Both the position numbers and the translations under genes were made by a program. The notes below the pieces were generated by a model. It searched no databases, was not told the origin of the DNA, and saw only the letters and a list, made by a program, of their open reading frames with translations. Shown in pieces: positions 58,634 to 64,000 of a DNA stretch of 64,000 bases. The stretch is from a bacterium. Lineage in GTDB: Bacteria; Armatimonadota; Zipacnadia; Zipacnadales; Zipacnadaceae. Every line of letters starts with the position of its first letter. Within the stretch, counting starts at the first letter, position 1. The stretch covers positions 1 to 64,000 of the forward strand of contig JAUWYY010000001.1 of assembly GCA_030615605.1 (NCBI GenBank), given 5' to 3'.

Positions 58634-61057
58634 TTAACTTACCTTTGTCGGTACTTTGCTGAGCAGGCCTCCGGCAAGCATTGCTGTGACAATCCCATAG
58701 CAGGCAGCGCCCAGCAGCATCACCGAGCCGAAGCCGATGAGCTTGGCCAGAACCATCGCGGCGACTGATCCTATTACCGAGGTCAGGCCATTTATTCCCC
58801 ACATCCATGGTACCAAATCACGGCTGGCTGCCCCCACCATCCGTATCCCGCTGGGAAAGGGAATGCCCAGCACAAACCCGGTAGGCAGCAGCACAGCCAC
58901 CGCCAGGGCGGAGCGCAGGTGGATACTAAGATGCAGCCAGTGCTGTACTATAGTTGGCAGCAGCAAGTATAGGGCCACGGTAATCACTGTTACACTCAGT
59001 GCTGCCACTGCGGCCCACCTGACAAGGGCCCGATCTGACCAGCTCTGACTGGTCAGGCTACCCAGTCCGCCACCCAGTAGCAGCGAAAACAGGATTACCG
59101 ACAGCGTCAGCACGGGATAGCCCAGCAGCAGTACCAGCTTCTGGATGAGGGCTATCTCCAGCAGCATGAAGCCAACTCCCAGCAAGGCAAAGTAGGCAAT
59201 GGCCGGCCAGAAACGGGCCTGCCGGAGGGCAGATGGGTTTTGCCTGCCTAGCCACAGCCAGGCTGCGGCCGAGAGCAATAGCGTTGCTCCTGCCAGGACC
59301 CACAGAAAATGACGAAACTGCGCGGGAATGCCGAAGGTGCAATCCACGAAAAAGGGCCGGTCGTCAGTGCAGGGCAGGAAATTCCAGCGGTTAGCTAGTG
59401 GACTCTGATGCCACTGGTTATACCTCCGGACGAATTGCTCAGCGGTTAAGTTCTGCTCGGTCAGCCAGATGAATGGCACCGGCTCGAAAACCTCGGGAAA
59501 ATATCCGGGAACCAAACCCATGGCCACCGCCTGTTTGCCCATTTTCTCCGCCTGTTGGGCATTGAAGGGGTACCGGGACATAATCAGCATATGGCGGTAC
59601 GGGCCGAGACCGTATTTGCGCTGAGGTGTGCTAACCACGGCCAGGTGCTTCATTGCCTCTGTTCCAGTGGTGCCGGTCTGTTGCATTATTGCCTGGCGAG
59701 CGGTGAGCATCGCTCGCAGCAAGATCAGCGGGTGCTGGCAGACAAAGGCGAACTGCCCCCTGTCGCTGAGGTGCCCATAGTACTGCTCGAAAGCCTCGAC
59801 GGTGTGGGCATAGCTTTCCGACAGCGCCAGGGAACTGCTGGCAGTAGTTGCTGTCTTGGTCAGGGCCATATATATCAAATCATAGCGTTGGGAACTTCTG
59901 CTGACATAACTTCGCCCCTCAGCCACCTTGATATCTACATTCTGATAGTCATAGATAGGCCCGCAGAACTCTCGGAATTCACGCACGATCCTCGGCATTG
60001 CTGGATTCAACTCGGCACCGTCTATCTGCTGTGTGCCGACGGCTAGGGCCATCAGGATGTCAATCCCGCCGCCCGGGCCGATCAGCAGGGCGCTCTCGGG
60101 TTGCAGATAGAGGAAGGGCAAGAACCCGATGAGATTCTCGTAGCGGTCGCGAATGGCCGCCAGATCCCCGTCGAAGGCCAGCATATTGGTGGGCACGTCG
60201 CCGTCGGTGAAGATATATAGATCATCAACGGATTGGACCGGCTGGCCTCTTCGAGGGGTAGCTACCACATCGGTGCGAGCAAAGGCGTTCCATTCCGTGT
60301 GGATAATCTGGGAATTGATTCTTGGGTCAGTCAGCTCATGATGTAACGGCTTGGTGGCAGCCCCGGCGGCCAGCGGCACCCTGGGCAGATCTACGAATCC
60401 TATCCGCTGGTTGGCTATCAGTGCACCCGCCATAAGTATTGCAGCCAGTAAGCCAGCAATCGCCATACTCACTTTGCGTTCGCTTGCTGCAACCATCAAC
60501 GCGGCGAGCGCGCCGCCCACGCCACAGATGAACGGGGTGTTGAAGCCACCTACAAGCTGGAGAATGACGATAACTAGGCAACTGCCCAGCGCAGCGCCCA
60601 GCAGGTCAGCAGAATAGAGGTGGCCGCTGAAACTGGCATACCGGGCAAAAGCATGGCTCAGGAAGATACCAGCAGCGACAAAAGCTGGCAGACATGCAGC
60701 AGTAATCACCCATACGGAGGTCAGGTGGGCGGCCAGGGGAGTCGCCAGCAGCAAGATGATGCCAGCGGGCGTCAGCACGCTGAAGAGCAGTGCGCAACCG
60801 GCCAGGAAACTACTTGAGTCGGTCGTGCGGGGCCAGCGCCGCCGAATCAGGAAATCAACCAGCCCGCCGATGCCCAGACCGCAGATGGCCAGTGAGACAG
60901 CCAGGAAGACGAAGTGGAAGCGCAGCAGTACGGAAAAAATGCGAGTCAGGGCGATCTCGAAGACGAGCACGCTGAGGCTAATAATGAAGATGCCAGCCAG
61001 CAGCGTCAGGGCCGGGCGGGGCACGATCCGTTCAGGGGCGGGGGTTTGGGTGGTCAA
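58634..61057 (-). CDS. Membrane-embedded spermidine-synthase-like protein
   Basis: Encodes 807 aa from TTG 61057. Six or more N-terminal membrane helices (residues about 15-220) lead to a soluble part of spermidine-synthase type. That part has the SAM-loop-like LLIGPGGGIDILMALAVG, GAELNPAMPRIV and YDLIYMALTKTATTASSSLA. A second membrane block (about 575-800) ends the protein. Such fusions are common in environmental bacteria; aminopropyl transfer has not been shown for them. It lies 5 bp after topA, so co-transcribed. Confidence 0.8.
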   Translation of the reverse strand: MTTQTPAPERIVPRPALTLLAGIFIISLSVLVFEIALTRIFSVLLRFHFVFLAVSLAICGLGIGGLVDFLIRRRWPRTTDSSSFLAGCALLFSVLTPAGIILLLATPLAAHLTSVWVITAACLPAFVAAGIFLSHAFARYASFSGHLYSADLLGAALGSCLVIVILQLVGGFNTPFICGVGGALAALMVAASERKVSMAIAGLLAAILMAGALIANQRIGFVDLPRVPLAAGAATKPLHHELTDPRINSQIIHTEWNAFARTDVVATPRRGQPVQSVDDLYIFTDGDVPTNMLAFDGDLAAIRDRYENLIGFLPFLYLQPESALLIGPGGGIDILMALAVGTQQIDGAELNPAMPRIVREFREFCGPIYDYQNVDIKVAEGRSYVSRSSQRYDLIYMALTKTATTASSSLALSESYAHTVEAFEQYYGHLSDRGQFAFVCQHPLILLRAMLTARQAIMQQTGTTGTEAMKHLAVVSTPQRKYGLGPYRHMLIMSRYPFNAQQAEKMGKQAVAMGLVPGYFPEVFEPVPFIWLTEQNLTAEQFVRRYNQWHQSPLANRWNFLPCTDDRPFFVDCTFGIPAQFRHFLWVLAGATLLLSAAAWLWLGRQNPSALRQARFWPAIAYFALLGVGFMLLEIALIQKLVLLLGYPVLTLSVILFSLLLGGGLGSLTSQSWSDRALVRWAAVAALSVTVITVALYLLLPTIVQHWLHLSIHLRSALAVAVLLPTGFVLGIPFPSGIRMVGAASRDLVPWMWGINGLTSVIGSVAAMVLAKLIGFGSVMLLGAACYGIVTAMLAGGLLSKVPTKVS

Positions 61058-61062
61058 TGGGG

Positions 61063-63279
61063 TTACTCACTTCCTTGGGTTGAGTCGGAAGCTTCGGTCT
61101 GCAGTCGCTTCAGTTCATCATCAGTGGCGTTGCGGGTGAACCGGCACCGGGGGAAATTGGAACAACCCAGGAACGACCCGCGCCGGCCGTGGCGCAATAC
61201 CAGGTGGCCATTGCAATCTTCTTTTTCGCAAGGCATGTCCGTCTTCACGGCCTGCTTTTTCTGCTTGCCGTCGTGCCCGATGTTGCGGGTGTACTTGCAC
61301 TTGGGATAGTTGCTGCAGCCGATGAATTCGCTGCCCGAGCCGCTGGTACGCTTGAGAAGTTGACCGTCGCACTCAGGGCACTCTTCACCAATCTCCTCCG
61401 ACTCGCTGCGCGGCAGCACATCCTCCAGCAGGTCCTGGGTGTAGTCGCACTTTATCGACTCGTCGAAGTAGTTCTCGCAACCGGCGAACTTGCCGCGGAC
61501 TGAGAAACGCTCGTACAGTTGCCCGCCACACTTGGGGCACTTCTGGCCTTCCAGGAGCTTGTGGGGGGCATCCTTGGCCTGTTGCAGTTGCGCTTCGAAT
61601 CCCTGGTAAAACTCGCGGAGTAGCGCCACCCAGTTCTGCTGAGCCTGCTCGACCTTGTCCAGCTCCTCTTCGATGTGTGCGGTGAATTCTACATCCATAA
61701 TGCCGGGGAAGCGCTCCAGCAGCCAGTCAGTGACGGTCATGCCCAGACGGGTGGGCACAAACATCCTCTTGTCCATACGGACATAGCGGCGCCGGCGCAG
61801 TGTCTCGATGATTGGCGCGTAGGTGCTGGGCCGGCCAATGCCGCTTTCCTCCAGCGCGGCAACCAGGCTGCCCTCGTTGTAGCGAGGCGGGGGCTGGGTG
61901 AAATGCTGTTCGGGCATCAGTTCAAGCAAAGATAGCTCCTGACCCTCTTCCAGAGGAGGTAGGGTGGTCTCCTCGCCCTTCTTATCCGGCTGTACGGCCA
62001 GGAATCCCGGGAACTTCACGCGGGAAGCTATTGCCCTCAAGGCATATGGGCCAGCCGGGATGTCCACCGTGACGCGGTGGTAGACGGCCGGCTTCATCTG
62101 ACTGGCTACGAACTGGCGCCAGATAAGCTCATAGAGCTTAGCCTGATCCTTGGTCAGGTAGCTTGCCATCTCCTTCGGCTCGCGGAGCACCGAGGTGGGG
62201 CGAATGCATTCGTGGCCTTCCTGAGCGCCCTTGGCCTTCTTGCCCCGCCGTCCGGCCCCGACATACTCCTCGCCCCAGCGTTGTTCAATATACTTGCGGA
62301 CCTGTTGCTGGGCGCTCGCGGCCACCCGGGTTGAGTCGGTGCGCATATAGGTTATTAGGCCGGTCGCTTCTCCGCTGATCTCGACGCCCTCATATAGCTG
62401 CTGGGCAATCTGCATTGTCTTGCGCGCCGGGAAATGAAGAGCACCGGCGGCGGCCCGCTGGAGTGTGGAAGTAATAAACGGCGCAGAGGGTTTGCGTTTC
62501 GGGTAGGTATGCGTGATTTTGGCGATGTGGTACTGTTGTTCCTGAAGCTCCTCAACGAAGGCCTGCGCCTGCTTCTCATTCCTGAGCAGCGCCTGCTCTC
62601 TATCATCAGGTATCAACTGCTCATCGTCCCGGAATTTGACTTCGGCTTCAAAGGTGGCTTCTTGCTGGTCCTGTGGGCTGAGTGTGGCGGTGATGCTCCA
62701 GTATTCCTGGGGGGCAAAGGCGGCGATTTCACGTTCGCGATCGCAAATGAGCCGCAGTGCTACTGACTGCACCCGTCCGGCACTGAGCGCTGTCCCGCTA
62801 CTTCCAGATATCTTTCTCCACAGCAGCGGGCTAATCTGGTAACCGACCAGGCGATCGAGGATACGCCGCGCCTGCTGGGCGTCCACCAGGTTGTTGTCGA
62901 TATCTCGGGGATGCTCGAGCGCTGCCGACACAGCTTCTTTGGTTATCTCGTGGAACTCCAGGCGCTTGACATTATTCGGCAGATTGAGGGCATGGATCAG
63001 GTGCCAGGCAATTGCTTCGCCTTCGCGGTCGGGGTCGGAGGCCAAGTAGACGACATCCACGCCGTCCAGATCTTTCTGTAGTTCATTCACAAGCTTACGC
63101 TGGCGAGGGATGATTTCATAGGTGGGCGCAAAATCCTGCTCAATATCCACCGCAAGGCCATCCTGAGGCAAGTCGCGGACGTGCCCCTTGGAGGAGAGTA
63201 GCTTGTACTCGTCGCCCAGAATGCGGCCCAGCGTGCGCGTTTTGGTGGGAGATTCAACAATAATTGCTTTGTTACTCAC
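61063..63279 (-). CDS. topA: DNA topoisomerase I
   Basis: Encodes 738 aa from GTG 63279 (AGGTG upstream); GTG 63288 is less well placed. TOPRIM domain SNKAIIVESPTKTRTLG with YLASDPDREGEAIAWH (acidic triad), the SAGRVQSVALRLI hinge, catalytic tyrosine in TGLITYMRTDSTRVA, and IGRPSTYAPIIETL. Three C-terminal four-cysteine zinc fingers start at CPKCGGQLYERF, CPECDGQLLKRT and CEKEDCNGHLV. It relaxes negative supercoils. The dprA-topA order is seen in many Gram-positive-like genomes. Confidence 0.97.
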   Translation of the reverse strand: MSNKAIIVESPTKTRTLGRILGDEYKLLSSKGHVRDLPQDGLAVDIEQDFAPTYEIIPRQRKLVNELQKDLDGVDVVYLASDPDREGEAIAWHLIHALNLPNNVKRLEFHEITKEAVSAALEHPRDIDNNLVDAQQARRILDRLVGYQISPLLWRKISGSSGTALSAGRVQSVALRLICDREREIAAFAPQEYWSITATLSPQDQQEATFEAEVKFRDDEQLIPDDREQALLRNEKQAQAFVEELQEQQYHIAKITHTYPKRKPSAPFITSTLQRAAAGALHFPARKTMQIAQQLYEGVEISGEATGLITYMRTDSTRVAASAQQQVRKYIEQRWGEEYVGAGRRGKKAKGAQEGHECIRPTSVLREPKEMASYLTKDQAKLYELIWRQFVASQMKPAVYHRVTVDIPAGPYALRAIASRVKFPGFLAVQPDKKGEETTLPPLEEGQELSLLELMPEQHFTQPPPRYNEGSLVAALEESGIGRPSTYAPIIETLRRRRYVRMDKRMFVPTRLGMTVTDWLLERFPGIMDVEFTAHIEEELDKVEQAQQNWVALLREFYQGFEAQLQQAKDAPHKLLEGQKCPKCGGQLYERFSVRGKFAGCENYFDESIKCDYTQDLLEDVLPRSESEEIGEECPECDGQLLKRTSGSGSEFIGCSNYPKCKYTRNIGHDGKQKKQAVKTDMPCEKEDCNGHLVLRHGRRGSFLGCSNFPRCRFTRNATDDELKRLQTEASDSTQGSE

Positions 63280-63316
63280 GGGATTCACCTGCGTCTATTC
63301 TTACCCGCAAAGGGGG

Positions 63317-64000
63317 TTAATTCAACCTTACATAGGTATTACCGGCAAAACGACGCACCAGTCCCTTCACCTCGAGCAACATCAATGCCGAGGTGACCTG
63401 AGCCGGGGAAATCTCGCAGCTTTCAGCGATTTCGTCGGCATGCCGGGGCTGATGACTGAGAGCTTCGTAAACCGTCTCCTCGTCCCCGTGTAGCTTCACC
63501 TCCCGGCGTTGTTCGCGAGCCGGAACTACCCGCAGCATTATGCCCAGCCCGTCAACGACGTCTTCGGGTACCTCCACTAGCTGCGCCCCGTCCTTGATCA
63601 GCCCGTGGCAGCCCCGACTGGTCGGACTGTTGATATCGCCGGGCACCGCAAACACTTCTCGGCCCTGCTCGGCGGCCAGTCGCGCGGTGATGAGTGCTCC
63701 GCTCTTGCTGGGAGCTTCTACCACCACCGTACCCAGGCTCAGCCCACTGATAAGACGATTGCGCACCGGAAATCGTTCGCGAGTCGGCGGAGTCCCAAAG
63801 GGACATTCGCTGATCACCGCTCCAGATTGGGCGACTTTTTCGCGCAGTTGTTGGTGCTGGCGGGGATAGGTAATATCGGCTCCGCAGGCCAGCACGGCGA
63901 TGGTGCGTCCGCCGGCTTCCAGGGCAGCCTCGTGGGCCTCGCCGTCAATACCTACCGCCAGGCCGCTTACTATGGTAAAGCCCCGCTGGGCCAGGTTGGT
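63317..64000 (-). CDS. dprA: DNA-processing protein DprA/Smf (5' end outside window)
   Basis: 227 codons visible, open to the window edge. Rossmann core: GFTIVSGLAVGIDGEAHEAA, LACGADITYPRQHQ, ISECPFGTPPTRERFPVRNR and LISGLS, VVEAPSKSGALITARLA and EVFAVPGDINSPTSRG. A C-terminal winged helix (ADEIAESCEISPAQVTSALM) ends the protein. DprA loads RecA on incoming single strands in natural transformation. It starts the dprA-topA-speE-like transcript. Confidence 0.96.
   Translation of the reverse strand, partial: TNLAQRGFTIVSGLAVGIDGEAHEAALEAGGRTIAVLACGADITYPRQHQQLREKVAQSGAVISECPFGTPPTRERFPVRNRLISGLSLGTVVVEAPSKSGALITARLAAEQGREVFAVPGDINSPTSRGCHGLIKDGAQLVEVPEDVVDGLGIMLRVVPAREQRREVKLHGDEETVYEALSHQPRHADEIAESCEISPAQVTSALMLLEVKGLVRRFAGNTYVRLN

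Overview
The window looks like one chromosomal stretch of an uncultured bacterium with moderately high GC. Genes are closely packed and use the standard code with ATG, GTG and TTG starts, Shine-Dalgarno sites and sigma70-type promoters. A T-box leader, a YpiP/RsmJ-like methyltransferase, a dprA-topA pair, citramalate-route isoleucine synthesis and several uroporphyrinogen-decarboxylase-like and MttB-like proteins together suggest an Armatimonadota/WS1-like or Chloroflexota-like candidate lineage. That placement is inference only; there is no rRNA gene to settle it.

Layout. 1-6.2 kb: the end of a repeat protein, a methyltransferase, T-box-controlled cimA, a DegT aminotransferase and a URO-D-like gene. 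6.4-10.7 kb: leuC and leuD separated by a membrane protein and palindromic repeats, a small secreted protein, and a coiled-coil gene with an internal amber codon. 10.7-16.7 kb (minus): pyk, DUF366, queE, a HgdB-like Fe-S protein, a secreted protein and tyrS. 16.8-25.2 kb: an unknown soluble protein, a phosphodiester-glycosidase-like exoprotein, two glycoside-hydrolase-like proteins and an ABC exporter. 25.4-34.1 kb: a response regulator and a sugar cluster (xylB, iolB, glycerate kinase, TIM-barrel epimerase, DUF1015, cyclophilin-like) facing a D-lyxose isomerase. 34.2-38.6 kb: PBP1A and PBP2. 38.9-44.2 kb: sulfatase-like and Gfo/Idh genes, then mttB and an aminotransferase fragment lying between duplicated starts of a DNA methyltransferase. 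44.3-49 kb: MscS and a group of LTPEQ-motif proteins around a NapH-like Fe-S membrane protein. 49.4-53 kb: two damaged URO-D genes and two membrane proteins. 53-57.7 kb: mutS, a putative defence-type gene pair and the collapsed remains of a second mutS. 57.7-64 kb (minus): an L,D-transpeptidase fragment, an unknown gene, a spermidine-synthase-like membrane protein, topA and dprA.

How genes work together. cimA, leuC and leuD would supply branched-chain amino acid carbon, with the T-box reading tRNA-Ile. D-lyxose isomerase plus xylulokinase would carry D-lyxose through xylulose to xylulose 5-phosphate. PBP1A and PBP2 build peptidoglycan. URO-D-like and MttB-like proteins suggest corrinoid-linked methyl transfer, but no corrinoid protein lies in the window.

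The most unusual parts are two places where a partial gene duplication flanks foreign-looking cargo (41.4-43.5 kb and 52.9-57.7 kb), and the repeat-protein/NapH-like cluster at 45.6-49 kb. I found no tRNA, rRNA, CRISPR array, transposase or integrase.
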